64,000 nt of DNA from Pseudomonadota bacterium. Lineage in GTDB: Bacteria > Pseudomonadota > Gammaproteobacteria > Xanthomonadales > Xanthomonadaceae. Below are positions 16,219 through 25,644 of this stretch, one piece after another (the first letter of the stretch is position 1; every line of letters starts with the position of its first letter). The position numbers and the translations under genes were made by a program. The stretch is taken from positions 120,488 to 184,487 of the forward strand of contig JAEWZE010000048.1 in assembly GCA_023395465.1 (NCBI GenBank), read 5' to 3'. The notes beneath the pieces are model-generated. The model saw nothing but the letters and a program-made list of their open reading frames with translations. It was not told the DNA's origin and did no database searches.

Positions 16219-16928
16219 TTCCAATCCGGTTCCATCTCACGCGCAACATCGCAGGGACTGCCAGCATCGAGCGAAAGCAGGTGCTGTTGCAGGCCAACCC
16301 GGACGGCAGCGGTACTGTCCTGGTGAAGGAATGGCGGAAGTCGGGCGGCTCACTCACACAGCGCGAGTATGTCGAATCCGGCGAAACCACCCATCGCCTG
16401 TGGAAGCGGATGGTGGGGGATGCCGCTCTGGACGGATGGTTCTGCCGGTACGAGCAAGAGCTCCCGCGGGAGGACCTGAAGGCCACAGCCATGCTGACCA
16501 TCATCGAAGCCAACGTCGACCTGATTCCTGACCTGGAGCAGATCGCCGCGGCGACGACCGAGGTGGACTTTCCTGTTGAAGAGCAGGGGGCGGTCTACCT
16601 TGGGCCGGACCTGGTCAATCTGACGCGCAGCAGACGCAAGCGCGGCGAAGACCGGCCGCTGCGGTACGACACCATCAAGGTTCGGACCGTGGACGGTTCA
16701 CTGGCGTCCAAGCTGCTCTGCCTGCTGGTGATGAAGCACGGTGGGAAGTTCATGTACGAGGACGACGATCCCGAGGAAGGGATCAACCTTGCCTCGTACG
16801 CGAGCGACCTGCTGGACTACGAACGACTCGTGCCACTGATCGAGTCGTGGGGTATCAAGCTGCAACGATTCACGGGAATGGTTCTCCGGACACCCGGCGG
16901 CCTCGCCCTGAAGCCTGCAGTTTTCTGA
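16215..16928 (+). CDS. Unknown protein between CobS-like and DUF3150 genes
   Basis: 237 residues; ATG at 16215 overlaps the ATPase stop (ATGA), so translation is coupled. The protein is mixed alpha/beta with a basic stretch LTRSRRKRGEDRP in the middle and an acidic YEDDDPEEG. No signal peptide and no family recognised. Tight coupling suggests that it acts with the MoxR-VWA machine, maybe as adaptor. Confidence 0.65.
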   Translation: MIPIRFHLTRNIAGTASIERKQVLLQANPDGSGTVLVKEWRKSGGSLTQREYVESGETTHRLWKRMVGDAALDGWFCRYEQELPREDLKATAMLTIIEANVDLIPDLEQIAAATTEVDFPVEEQGAVYLGPDLVNLTRSRRKRGEDRPLRYDTIKVRTVDGSLASKLLCLLVMKHGGKFMYEDDDPEEGINLASYASDLLDYERLVPLIESWGIKLQRFTGMVLRTPGGLALKPAVF

Positions 16929-16942
16929 CCGCTGATGCGGTG

Positions 16943-16963
16943 CCCCCTGAAAAGGGGGCTTTC
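16943..16963 (+). promoter_or_regulatory. Hairpin with loop-complementary 3' bases before DUF3150 gene
   Basis: CCCCCT (16943-16948) and AGGGGG (16953-16958) with loop GAAA (16949-16952), complementary to TTTC (16960-16963). The 183-bp leader also has CCGGCTGC/GCCGG-type and GCCCT/AGGGC hairpins nearer the start at 17112. Confidence 0.4.
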
Positions 16964-17111
16964 TGGAGATCACACAGCGGCCCTGGCATCCGAGCGATGC
17001 CGGCGCTTCGTGCTGTCTGCAGGAAGCCCCTTTTACGGTCGATTCGACCGAAGCAACCGGCTGCTTGCCGGATTTCTAAAGCCCTGAAGGGCGAAACCCA
17101 GGAAACACAAC

Positions 17112-18098
17112 ATGAGCAAGATCGTGAAGGCGCTGCAGAGCGTAGTGGTGATCACCCCCGAGATCCGTATCTGGTCCGGAAAGGTGACGGTAAGGCGTAA
17201 CGAGGACCTGACCTCGGCGAGCGGTTTGCCGCCCGAAGCCCTGGTGTCCGATGGCACCAAGCGCGTGGTCGACCCGAAGCACCTGACGAAGCTGGACACC
17301 CAGCGGAGGAACGTGAATCGGTATCTGGCACGTGTGGGTATCCGCAGCAGCATGGGTTACCTGATCCAGCCGGAAGACGAGGCAGAGGTCCATGCAGAGC
17401 TTGCGAAATCGCAGGCACTGTTCGACGAAGCCAAGGCGGACATCGTGGCGAACTACAACCGGCTCTGTCGGGAGTGGGAGTTGCAGAATCCGGGCTTCGA
17501 GGCCCTCCTGCAGCGCAATCGTCCCGATGCACTGACCGTGGCTGGGGCGTGTGACTTCGACTACGCGACCTACCAGCTCTCCCAGGCGGAGAGCGAAGAG
17601 GGCAAGCGGCGGTTCGAGTCGGTGGGCAAGGCTGCCACCAGCGCGCTCGTGGATGACGTGACCAAGTCGGCTGCCGACCTCCTGAAGAACTCCTTCAAGG
17701 GTCGGGATTCGGTGACGCAGCGGGCGGTGAACGTCGTCCGTGAGCTGATCGAGAAGCTCAAGGGCTTCAGCATGTTCGACCCCCGTGTGGGGCCGGCTGC
17801 CGATGCACTGGAGAAGGTGCTCGTCGGCGTCCCCACCAAGGGGCCGCTGGGCGCTACCGACACGCTGATCGTTGGCGCGTTGCTGCGTTCGATGAGCGAT
17901 CCGGACGAGCTGTTGCGGGCTGGCGCGAGCCAGGCTGCGGTCGCCGATCAGGACGATGACGAGGAAGAGGCTGTCGCCGGCGACACGGGCGACACGGACG
18001 AGGACTTGGCGACTGAGGGCGAAGGCCCGATCAGTGGCCAGCCCATGCCGATCAAGCCCAACCCCGCTATCACGCACCACGCACCCGTGGTGTTCTGA
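17112..18098 (+). CDS. DUF3150 family protein
   Basis: 328 residues, long helices throughout, with the pattern of DUF3150 proteins: a conserved early part (VVVITPEIRIWSGKV), helical body and an acidic low-complexity tail (DQDDDEEEAVAGDTGDTDED). DUF3150 genes are regularly found between CobS-like and CobT-like genes in phages and conjugative elements, as here. The biochemical role is unknown. ATG 17112 follows CCAGGAAA. Confidence 0.8.
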   Translation: MSKIVKALQSVVVITPEIRIWSGKVTVRRNEDLTSASGLPPEALVSDGTKRVVDPKHLTKLDTQRRNVNRYLARVGIRSSMGYLIQPEDEAEVHAELAKSQALFDEAKADIVANYNRLCREWELQNPGFEALLQRNRPDALTVAGACDFDYATYQLSQAESEEGKRRFESVGKAATSALVDDVTKSAADLLKNSFKGRDSVTQRAVNVVRELIEKLKGFSMFDPRVGPAADALEKVLVGVPTKGPLGATDTLIVGALLRSMSDPDELLRAGASQAAVADQDDDEEEAVAGDTGDTDEDLATEGEGPISGQPMPIKPNPAITHHAPVVF

Positions 18099-18109
18099 GG
18101 AGAGTTCAA

Positions 18110-19966
18110 ATGACGCTGCACACGAGCGCGAGAAGCGCACTGCAAGAGGCCAGGGCAATCCTGGCCTCCATCCCGATCTTCGCCCAGGCACTGTGTGGGG
18201 AGAAGTCGGTCCAAGTGGTGTTCTCCAACACCGCACAGACGGCATGCACGGACGGGAAGAAGATCACCCTGCCGGGCCTGCCAGTTCCAACCCACCCGAC
18301 GCAGCTCGACGTGTGCCGGCAGCTGGCGGACCTGGTGGGGGTGTTCATCCCCCACGAAGTCGGTCACATCCGGTACTCGAGCTTCAGGGTCATCAAGGAC
18401 CTTCGCACCCAGCTCGAACGGTCGCTGCTCAACGCGATCGAGGATCCACGCATGGAACTGGAGATGATCCGGGACCTGCCTGGCACCCGCCAGCAGATGG
18501 ATGTCGGTCTGGATCGGTTGGCGGACATGGGATGGTTCCCGCCGCTGACCGTGAACGACGATCCAAGTGAGCTGGTGTCGATGTACGTCCTCTACTACCT
18601 CCGGGGCGGTATCCGGGAGCAAGCGAGGATGCACGAGGCGGCTGTTGCTAGCCGCCCGGCGCTGGTCGAGGTCTTCGGCAACAAGTTTGTCGAACGCCTC
18701 GAAGCCATCATGGAGGTTGACGGTTCCACGATGCGGTCCACCAAGGACGCTGCTGAGATGGGCCGTCGAATCCTGAAGGCGCTCCAGCAGGCCGAGCAGG
18801 AGAAGGAAGAAGAGCAGCAGCAGTCGGGGCAGAGCAACGAGAAGTCGGATGGCCAGAGCGGCGACCAGGGCAACAGTGCTGGCGACGGGCAATCCGATGG
18901 CGACGAGGCAGATGCACCGGCGGGCGGCGGCAAGAAGGGAGGCAAAGCCGGCGGCAAGAAGGCCGGCGCTGCCGATTCGAAGGCCGACGGCGGCCATGGT
19001 GGCCAGAACCCCGGCGACCAGTCATCCGATGCAGGCAGCGATGCGGGCGGCGGAGCTGGTAGCGGGGCAGGAAGCAGCAACCCCTTCACCCAGGCGATCA
19101 ATGGGGACAAGGGCGCAAGGGATCTCGGCGAGATCCTCAGCGACGCGCTGCAGGCCACGCAGGACGATGCCAGAAGCCAGGGGCTGACCCCGGTTATTCA
19201 CGACGTGGTCAACAGTGTCGAGGCGGAGCAAAAGCGGGTGAAGGCTGATTCGCTCGATGCTTTCGACCCGATGGAAGCGGCGATGGCGACGCGGGCTTTG
19301 AAGACCAAGCTCCGGAGCCATCTGCAGACGGCAACGCTGCAGCGAACGCACGACTCGGTCCGGGGCAACCGGATCAGTCCGCGCAAGGTGCATCGCACGG
19401 GTCAGTACGACCGTCGCCTGTTCGTCCACCAGGACGACCGCAAGGGCATCGAGACCGTGGTCTACCTCCTTGGGGATACCTCGGGATCGATGCAGGGCGC
19501 GCGCATCACCACGCTGGCAAGGTCGCTGTACGCGGTGGCTGAGTCGATGGGGTCGGTGCCGGGCGTGAAGGTCGGCCTGGGGCTTTTCCCGGGCAACGAG
19601 ATCGTCCTGCCGATTGGTGCGTCGCCTCGAGCTGCGGTTCCGCGACTGGGACTGTCCGCCAGTGGTGGCACGCCGATGTCGACCGCGATGACCTGGGCTG
19701 GCCGGCAACTTGCTGCACGCAAGGAGCCGCGCAAGCTGCTGTTGGTCCTAACGGATGGCGAGCCGGAGAACCGGCAAGCCGTGGTGGGCGTCATGGCGGG
19801 CCTTGAGCACATGGGAATCGAGGTCTATGGCGTAGGCATCCAGCACCTGGGCGTGAAGCAACTCTTCGACCGCCATTGCGTGGTGGAGGACCTGCACACG
19901 CTGCCGACCGCGATCCTTGGAATGCTGAAGGAAACGATGTTGAAGCCGTTCACGCGAGCGGCATAG
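18110..19966 (+). CDS. CobT-like VWA-domain protein
   Basis: 618 residues. N-terminal domain (about 1-220) contains IPHEVGHIRYS, an HExxH-like zinc-site tract. A 130-residue low-complexity linker rich in Gly, Ser, Asp, Lys and Gln follows (about 235-345). The C-terminal von Willebrand A domain has an intact MIDAS motif DTSGSM near residue 455 and LTDGEPEN later. It is the expected partner of the MoxR ATPase at 15238. The HExxH-like tract would be worth testing for peptidase activity. ATG follows the DUF3150 stop by 11 bp with SD GAGGAG. Confidence 0.85.
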   Translation: MTLHTSARSALQEARAILASIPIFAQALCGEKSVQVVFSNTAQTACTDGKKITLPGLPVPTHPTQLDVCRQLADLVGVFIPHEVGHIRYSSFRVIKDLRTQLERSLLNAIEDPRMELEMIRDLPGTRQQMDVGLDRLADMGWFPPLTVNDDPSELVSMYVLYYLRGGIREQARMHEAAVASRPALVEVFGNKFVERLEAIMEVDGSTMRSTKDAAEMGRRILKALQQAEQEKEEEQQQSGQSNEKSDGQSGDQGNSAGDGQSDGDEADAPAGGGKKGGKAGGKKAGAADSKADGGHGGQNPGDQSSDAGSDAGGGAGSGAGSSNPFTQAINGDKGARDLGEILSDALQATQDDARSQGLTPVIHDVVNSVEAEQKRVKADSLDAFDPMEAAMATRALKTKLRSHLQTATLQRTHDSVRGNRISPRKVHRTGQYDRRLFVHQDDRKGIETVVYLLGDTSGSMQGARITTLARSLYAVAESMGSVPGVKVGLGLFPGNEIVLPIGASPRAAVPRLGLSASGGTPMSTAMTWAGRQLAARKEPRKLLLVLTDGEPENRQAVVGVMAGLEHMGIEVYGVGIQHLGVKQLFDRHCVVEDLHTLPTAILGMLKETMLKPFTRAA

Positions 19967-20141
19967 GAAAGGAACCAGGAGCAGGGGGGCAACCCCCTCT
20001 CCTGGGGCCTGGAGAACCAAGACTCGATGCAGGCGGGCCTGCATGGCGCTTTGGTTTTCGGGCAACTGCCCAGCTGTGCGGAGCTTCCCGCAAATCACAG
20101 TAGTGCGGACCTTCGAAGGTCCGTTTCATCAGGAGAGTGTT

Positions 20142-21425
20142 ATGTCGAGGCAGTTTGTTCCGAGGACGCGAGTCCAAAGTGGTGCGGTGGGGAGGTCTGA
20201 AGCATCGGCAGATCGCCGACAGCGCTTCGATACCTACCTCAAGGAGGTCAAGCGCAAGGTGTATGGGAACTGGGGCCAGGTGTTGCCCAGTCTCGCACCG
20301 GCGATGACCCCGGCTCTCGAAGCCGGTCCCATGAAGCACGTGCACTGCCCGGTCCATGGTGGCAAGCACGGCGATGCGTTCCGGTTGATGAACGACTTCA
20401 GCCTGACCGGCGGCACCGTGTGCAACACCTGCGGCACCTTCGCTGATGGCTTTGCCACGCTGCGCTGGCTGTTCGGGTGGGAGTTCGTGAAGGCGGTAAA
20501 GGAAGTCGGCGCGGTGATCGGCATGCCCTACGGCAATGGTCACCAGCCGCAATCCAGGCCTGCCGCGATTCGCCTCGTGGAGACTCCGGTTCCGTCCGAA
20601 GACCCCGCGAAGGTGGCAGAGCGCGATGAGCGCAACGCTGCTCAGATGGCTGCGCTGTGGTCGGAGTCGGTGTCCATTCTGGACCCCAGCGCCGGCATCG
20701 CACGCAGCTACCTGAAGAACCGCGGCATCACCCGGGCGTTCGGCACCTTGGACGACCTGCGCTTCCACCCGGCGGTGTCGTACTGGGAGAACGGCGTGGA
20801 CATTGCCGAGTATCCGGCGATGCTGCGTCTGCTGCGCCAGCCCAACGGCGAGCCGATGACGATCGAGCGTCTTTACCTCTCCCCCGATGGCCGCAAGGCT
20901 CCGGTGGAGAAGCAGAAGAAGATCATGCCGAGGCGGTCCACCGCCGAGTACCACGGCAGCTGCGTGAGGCTCGACCACGAGGTAGGAACGGTGCTGTGCG
21001 TGGCCGAGGGCGTGGAGACGGCGTTGTCCTATCGGGCAATGCTGGGCCTTCCGACTTGGGCGACCACGGTGGCGGGACTGATGGAGACCTTGATGATCCC
21101 GTCGCATGTGGAGCTGGTGCTGATCGCGGCGGATCTCGATCCGCCGCAGACGAAGGCCGACGGCGAGGTCATCCCTCCCCGTGGCCAGGCGGCTGCCGAA
21201 ACCCTCGCACAGAGGATCAGGGCGGCCAACCGGCGAGCTGCGGTGCACGTTCCCCCCTTCGAGCTGCCTCCGGGCGTCGCGAAGCTGGACTGGAACGACG
21301 TGCTGCAGAGCTACGGCATCGATGAGGCCCGCAGGCAGCCGTTCGTGCTGAAGACGCGGGAGAAGGTGGCGGTGACGTTGGATGAGATGGGGTACGAGTG
21401 GGACAGCAGTCATGCCCATTACTGA
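20142..21425 (+). CDS. DnaG-like toprim primase
   Basis: 427 residues. A zinc-binding motif lies at about 66-93 (HCPVHGGKHGDAF then CNTCG). The toprim fold follows at about 285-335, with CVAEGVETALS (catalytic Glu) and LIAADLD (Asp-x-Asp). The layout matches small primase/helicase-associated proteins of phages and conjugative elements; no helicase domain is attached. Likely primes the complementary strand after transfer. ATG 20142 follows AGGAGAG; the leader contains hairpin ACCTTC-GAAGGT at 20109-20120. Confidence 0.85.
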   Translation: MSRQFVPRTRVQSGAVGRSEASADRRQRFDTYLKEVKRKVYGNWGQVLPSLAPAMTPALEAGPMKHVHCPVHGGKHGDAFRLMNDFSLTGGTVCNTCGTFADGFATLRWLFGWEFVKAVKEVGAVIGMPYGNGHQPQSRPAAIRLVETPVPSEDPAKVAERDERNAAQMAALWSESVSILDPSAGIARSYLKNRGITRAFGTLDDLRFHPAVSYWENGVDIAEYPAMLRLLRQPNGEPMTIERLYLSPDGRKAPVEKQKKIMPRRSTAEYHGSCVRLDHEVGTVLCVAEGVETALSYRAMLGLPTWATTVAGLMETLMIPSHVELVLIAADLDPPQTKADGEVIPPRGQAAAETLAQRIRAANRRAAVHVPPFELPPGVAKLDWNDVLQSYGIDEARRQPFVLKTREKVAVTLDEMGYEWDSSHAHY

Positions 21426-21705
21426 CCTGAGAGACATCGACACCACGCCCGGCGCCGGCAACCCGTTCGCACCCCCCCTCGGTTTCGAGGGGGGGCCGGA
21501 CGACTACGGAGCCTGGCTCACCGACCAGAACCGATGCGACCTGGGGTTCCAGCAGCACATGTTCGTGCTGTGGCGGTTCCAGCGAACGGGGGGCACTCCC
21601 CATTCCTGGAGCTGTCGGGGGCCATACGCAGAGAGGCTGCGGTCCGCGATGGGCCGCTACGACAAGATGATGAGGGCCAAGGCCCAGCCTGACCCTTCAA
21701 ACTAA
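21412..21705 (+). CDS. Small unknown protein overlapping the primase gene
   Basis: 97 residues from ATG 21412, which overlaps the primase 3' end by 14 bp. Contains MPITDLRDIDTTPGAGNPF, an aromatic middle (HMFVLWRFQRTGG) and a basic tail. No family recognised. It is the last gene of the plus-strand DNA-metabolism run: an intrinsic terminator follows directly. Confidence 0.6.
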   Translation: MPITDLRDIDTTPGAGNPFAPPLGFEGGPDDYGAWLTDQNRCDLGFQQHMFVLWRFQRTGGTPHSWSCRGPYAERLRSAMGRYDKMMRAKAQPDPSN

Positions 21706-21706
21706 G

Positions 21707-21736
21707 AGGCCCGCCACTTCGGCGGGCCTTTTTTTT
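21707..21736 (+). terminator. Intrinsic terminator
   Basis: Stem AGGCCCGCC / GGCGGGCCT with a five-base loop (ACTTC) and a run of eight T. It follows the 21705 stop by one base. The stem is the same as that of the terminator after the restriction-modification gene at 25489. Confidence 0.9.
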
Positions 21737-21820
21737 GGCGTGACCGGGCTGACCAGAAAATGCCAGAGGCCTTTATGATCTCCGATGGAGTCGTGGGCGA
21801 CAGTTGGGAGCGTTCTGAAG

Positions 21821-24800
21821 ATGTCATCGATGGAAGAATCGAGAAAGGATGCCGAGGCGGAGCTGGCAGCGGCTGATGCCTTCATATCGCGCTGGCAAGG
21901 AGTGGCGGCTTCCGAACTGTCGACTTCGCAGAGCTTCCTGATGGAGCTGTGCTCGCTGCTCGGCGTGGACACTCCACACGCCACAGCGGAACAAGACTAC
22001 ATGTTCGAGCGGCCCGTCACGTTTGCGCACGGCGATGGCAGTACGAGCGCGGGGCGAATTGATCTATACCGGCGTGGCGCATTCGTCCTGGAGTCCAAGA
22101 AGGTCAGGCTTGGCGCTCACACGAAAGGTATGGACGAGGCGCTCTTAAGGGCTCGAGCGCAGGCGGAATCGTACGCTCGCGCTTTGCCGGCGAGCGAGGG
22201 CCGGCCTCCTTTCCTGGTCGTTGTCGACGTCGGACACCGCATCGAACTGTACTCGGAGTTCAGCCGGTCCGGCGGCACCTATGTGCCCTTTCCGGACCCT
22301 GCGAGCTATCGCATTGGCCTGCCACACCTGCGCCACCCTGAGATCCTCCAGCGTCTGCGCCAGGTGTGGCTGGATCCGCTATCGCTGGATCCAAGTCGCG
22401 AGTCGGCCCGCGTCACGCGAGACATCGCCGATCGCCTAGCCAAGCTCGCGCGGAGCCTAGAAACCTCTGGCCACGAGCCGGAGGCGGTGGCGCAGTTCCT
22501 CATGCGATGCGTGTTCACCATGTTCGCTGAGGACATCCGGCTTCTTCCCGAGCGGGCGCTGGTCGATCTCCTCGATCGCCACAAGGAAAAGCCAAAGGTG
22601 GCCATGGGAATGCTTGGCCAGCTCTGGCGTGAGATGGATGCGGGTGGGTTCTCCTCGGTGGTCGCCGACGACGTGCTGCGCTTCAATGGCAAGCTGTTCA
22701 AGGACCCAGGCACCCTTCCGCTAGACAAGAGCCAGATCGAATTGCTCCTTGAGGCTGCGAGCGCAGATTGGAAGCACGTGGAGCCTGCCATCTTCGGAAC
22801 CTTGCTCGAACAGGCGCTGAGCAGGAAGGACCGCCACAAGCTTGGCGCCCACTACACCCCGCGGGCATACGTCGAGCGATTGGTGCTCCCAACGGTGATC
22901 GAGCCGCTGCGCCGCGAATGGAGCGAGGCACAGGCCGCTGCCGGCACCCTGGCCGCGGAGAACAAGGCAGACGCGGCAGTGGCCGAACTGCAGCGCTTCC
23001 ACCACCGCCTGTGCAGCGTGCGGGTGCTCGACCCTGCCTGCGGGTCAGCCAATTTCCTCTACGTCACGCTCGAACACCTCAAGCGGCTGGAGGGGGAGGT
23101 GCTCAACGCCCTGGACGAACTGGGCGACCGCCAGACCGGCTTGGCCATCGGCGGCGAACGCGCCGATGCCGCCGGCGGCGAGACCGTGGACCCGCACAAC
23201 CTGCTGGGCATCGAGCTCAACCCCCGCGCAGCAGCCATCGCCGAAGTAGTGCTGTGGATCGGCTACCTGCAGTGGCACTACCGGACACGCGGCGACGTGC
23301 ATCCGCCCCAGCCGGTGGTGCGGGACTTCCGCAACATTGAGTGCCGCGACGCGGTACTAGCCTTCGACCACGTGGAAGTGGTCACCGACGAGCGCGGCGT
23401 GCCCGTGACCCGCTGGGACGGCGAGACCATGAAGCCATCGCCCGTGACAGGCGAGCCAGTGCCCGACGAGACCGCGCGCAAGCCGGTCGAGCGCTACGTC
23501 AACCCGCGCAAGTCCACGTGGCCGGAAGCGGACTTCGTGGTGGGGAATCCGCCGTTCATTGGGAACAAGCGCATGCGCACCGCCTTGGGCGATGGCTACG
23601 TTGAAGCGTTGCGCGGTGCTTGGCCGGATGTGCCGGAGTCGGCTGACTTCGTCATGTACTGGTGGCACGTCGCAGCGCAGCTGACGCGACGCGGCGCGCT
23701 AGATCGGTTTGGCTTCATCACCACCAATTCGATCCGGCAGTCCTTCAACCGGCGTGTGCTAGAGCCGCACTTGTCAGACAAGAAGAAGCCGCTGTCGCTT
23801 GTCTTCGCGATCCCTGATCATCCTTGGGTGGACACAGTGGAGGGCGCTGCGGTCCGCATTGCGATGACCGTCGCGTCGAGCGGTACGGCCGAAGCGGTGT
23901 TGAAGGAAGTCGTTTCCGAGCACGAGCAAGGGAACGGCGAAGTGGCTGTGTCGATGCGCGAGAAGCGCGGCCAGATGTTTGCAGACCTGCAGGTAGGTGC
24001 AAACGTTGCCGGCGCGCAGACCTTGCGTGCCAATCTTGGCATCAGCAACCGCGGCGTCATTCCCCATGGTGAAGGCATGACGGTCGACGAGTCACAGGCA
24101 ATCGCACTGGGGTTTGGCAAGACGCCGGAGCTTGACGCGCGGTTGCGCCCATATAGGAACGGTAGAGATGTCAGTCAGACACCACGCGGTGTCCGCGTGA
24201 TTGACATGTATGGACTTTCAGCACAGGAAGTGCGCGACACGTTTCCGTCGATATATCAGTGGCTGTTCGAGCGCGTGAAGCCAGAGCGCGATCAAAACCC
24301 ACGCGCAAGCAGGCGGGAGAATTGGTGGCTTTTCGGGGAGAATCAGCCAAAGATGCGTGAGTCGATAGCCGGACTCAAGCGGTACATCGCGACTGTACAA
24401 ACCAGCAAACACCGCTTTTTCACGTTTCTTGATGCCGAGGTGCTCCCGGACGACAAACTCATCGCGATAGCATTGGACGATAGCGTCGCACTCGGGTCGC
24501 TTTCGTCTCAGGTGCACACAACTTGGGCGCTCGCGGCCGGTGCCCGCTTGGGCGTCGGCAACGATCCCGTCTACAACAAGTCTGCTTGCTTCGAGGCGTT
24601 CCCTTTCCCGGATCTCGACGCCGCCGACAAGCTTGGCGGCCCTATCGCGGTCGCCGTGGTCCAGCCCGACGGCACCACCGGCGATGTGCAGAGCTTCGGC
24701 GAGTACCCATCCGACCGCATCCGCGCCATTGCCGAAAAGCTCGACGTCCACCGCAAGCGCCAGCAGGCCGCCCATCCCGGCCTCACCCTTACCGGCATGT

Positions 24801-25423
24801 ATAACGTGCTGGAGAGGCTGCGCAGCGGCGAGCCACTGACCTCCAAGGAACGCACCATCCACGAGCAGGGCTTGGTCTCGGTGCTGCGCCAGCTGCACGA
24901 CGAACTCGACGCGGCCGTGCTGCTGGCGTACGACTGGGCCGACCTGCTTCCGCTGCTTCGCGTGGCACATGGCAACGACGCTCCTGCCGAAGGGCAGTCG
25001 CGCGACGACGCGAAGCGCGCCTTCGACGAAGCCGTGCTCGAACGCTTGGTCACCCTCAACGCCGAGCGCGCAGCGGAGGAAGCCCGAGGCCACGTGCGCT
25101 GGCTGCGCCCAGACTTCCAGGCGCCCGAGACTCGGCCGGCTCCAGAGCAACACGCTCTGGCCACGGATGCGGTGGCTGATGACGAAGAGCCAGCCGCGGC
25201 TAGCCCGGCCGCGAAGCCCGAACCTTGGCCGAAGGACACCGTTAGCCAGGTCCGCGCAGTAGCAGACCTACTGGCAGCCAGCCCCGTCGCGCTTTCCGTG
25301 GACGAGATCGGAGACCGCTTCACGGCGCGGGGTCCCTGGAAGAAGCGTTTGCCCACGCTGCTGGACATGCTCGTCGCCTTGGGACGGGCTCAGGAACAGG
25401 AGGGTCGATTCACCAGTCAGTGA
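21821..25423 (+). CDS. MmeI-like (Type IIL/IIG) restriction-modification enzyme
   Basis: 1200 residues from ATG 21821 (GGGAG ten bases upstream); an ATG at 21785 without a clear SD would add 12. Single-chain nuclease and adenine methyltransferase. The nuclease motif is D81-x9-E91-S-K93, the spacing known for MmeI. The methylase has SAM motif DPACGSANFL near residue 405 and motif IV NPPFIG near 575. Target-recognition and helical regions follow, and a winged-helix-like C-terminus (PVALSVDEIGDRFTARGPW). It is longer than MmeI (~920). No separate methylase or specificity gene is needed. Cargo defence gene between two near-identical terminators. Confidence 0.85.
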   Translation: MSSMEESRKDAEAELAAADAFISRWQGVAASELSTSQSFLMELCSLLGVDTPHATAEQDYMFERPVTFAHGDGSTSAGRIDLYRRGAFVLESKKVRLGAHTKGMDEALLRARAQAESYARALPASEGRPPFLVVVDVGHRIELYSEFSRSGGTYVPFPDPASYRIGLPHLRHPEILQRLRQVWLDPLSLDPSRESARVTRDIADRLAKLARSLETSGHEPEAVAQFLMRCVFTMFAEDIRLLPERALVDLLDRHKEKPKVAMGMLGQLWREMDAGGFSSVVADDVLRFNGKLFKDPGTLPLDKSQIELLLEAASADWKHVEPAIFGTLLEQALSRKDRHKLGAHYTPRAYVERLVLPTVIEPLRREWSEAQAAAGTLAAENKADAAVAELQRFHHRLCSVRVLDPACGSANFLYVTLEHLKRLEGEVLNALDELGDRQTGLAIGGERADAAGGETVDPHNLLGIELNPRAAAIAEVVLWIGYLQWHYRTRGDVHPPQPVVRDFRNIECRDAVLAFDHVEVVTDERGVPVTRWDGETMKPSPVTGEPVPDETARKPVERYVNPRKSTWPEADFVVGNPPFIGNKRMRTALGDGYVEALRGAWPDVPESADFVMYWWHVAAQLTRRGALDRFGFITTNSIRQSFNRRVLEPHLSDKKKPLSLVFAIPDHPWVDTVEGAAVRIAMTVASSGTAEAVLKEVVSEHEQGNGEVAVSMREKRGQMFADLQVGANVAGAQTLRANLGISNRGVIPHGEGMTVDESQAIALGFGKTPELDARLRPYRNGRDVSQTPRGVRVIDMYGLSAQEVRDTFPSIYQWLFERVKPERDQNPRASRRENWWLFGENQPKMRESIAGLKRYIATVQTSKHRFFTFLDAEVLPDDKLIAIALDDSVALGSLSSQVHTTWALAAGARLGVGNDPVYNKSACFEAFPFPDLDAADKLGGPIAVAVVQPDGTTGDVQSFGEYPSDRIRAIAEKLDVHRKRQQAAHPGLTLTGMYNVLERLRSGEPLTSKERTIHEQGLVSVLRQLHDELDAAVLLAYDWADLLPLLRVAHGNDAPAEGQSRDDAKRAFDEAVLERLVTLNAERAAEEARGHVRWLRPDFQAPETRPAPEQHALATDAVADDEEPAAASPAAKPEPWPKDTVSQVRAVADLLAASPVALSVDEIGDRFTARGPWKKRLPTLLDMLVALGRAQEQEGRFTSQ

Positions 25424-25487
25424 GCCTCTGGCGCCCATTTGAACCGGGCAACACGGGATTCCAACATCACTCTCACCTTGCAAGCTG

Positions 25488-25513
25488 AAAGGCCCGCCAG
25501 CCCGGCGGGCCTT
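25488..25513. terminator. Intrinsic terminator (likely bidirectional)
   Basis: AAAGGCCCGCC / GGCGGGCCTTT with a five-base loop (AGCCC). It ends the restriction-modification gene; the A-run on the 5' side lets it also stop the convergent minus-strand gene at 25645. Stem is the same as that at 21707. Confidence 0.85.
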
Positions 25514-25644
25514 TCCTTCATGGGCTGTCGTGCGAAGCCGCCCTAGGCTCAAGCTCTCGCGCGCGTTCAGTGCGCCCACCACGGGCGGGCAGTCGTCGCG
25601 CCTGGGCGCAATGGCTGCGCTTGGTCGCTCTCCCCGCGGCACGC

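Noticed and set aside
15238..19966. Cobalamin biosynthesis genes (CobS/CobT)
   Set aside because: Only the AAA+ and VWA folds are shared; no cobaltochelatase CobN or other cobalamin gene is present and the trio with DUF3150 is typical of mobile elements.
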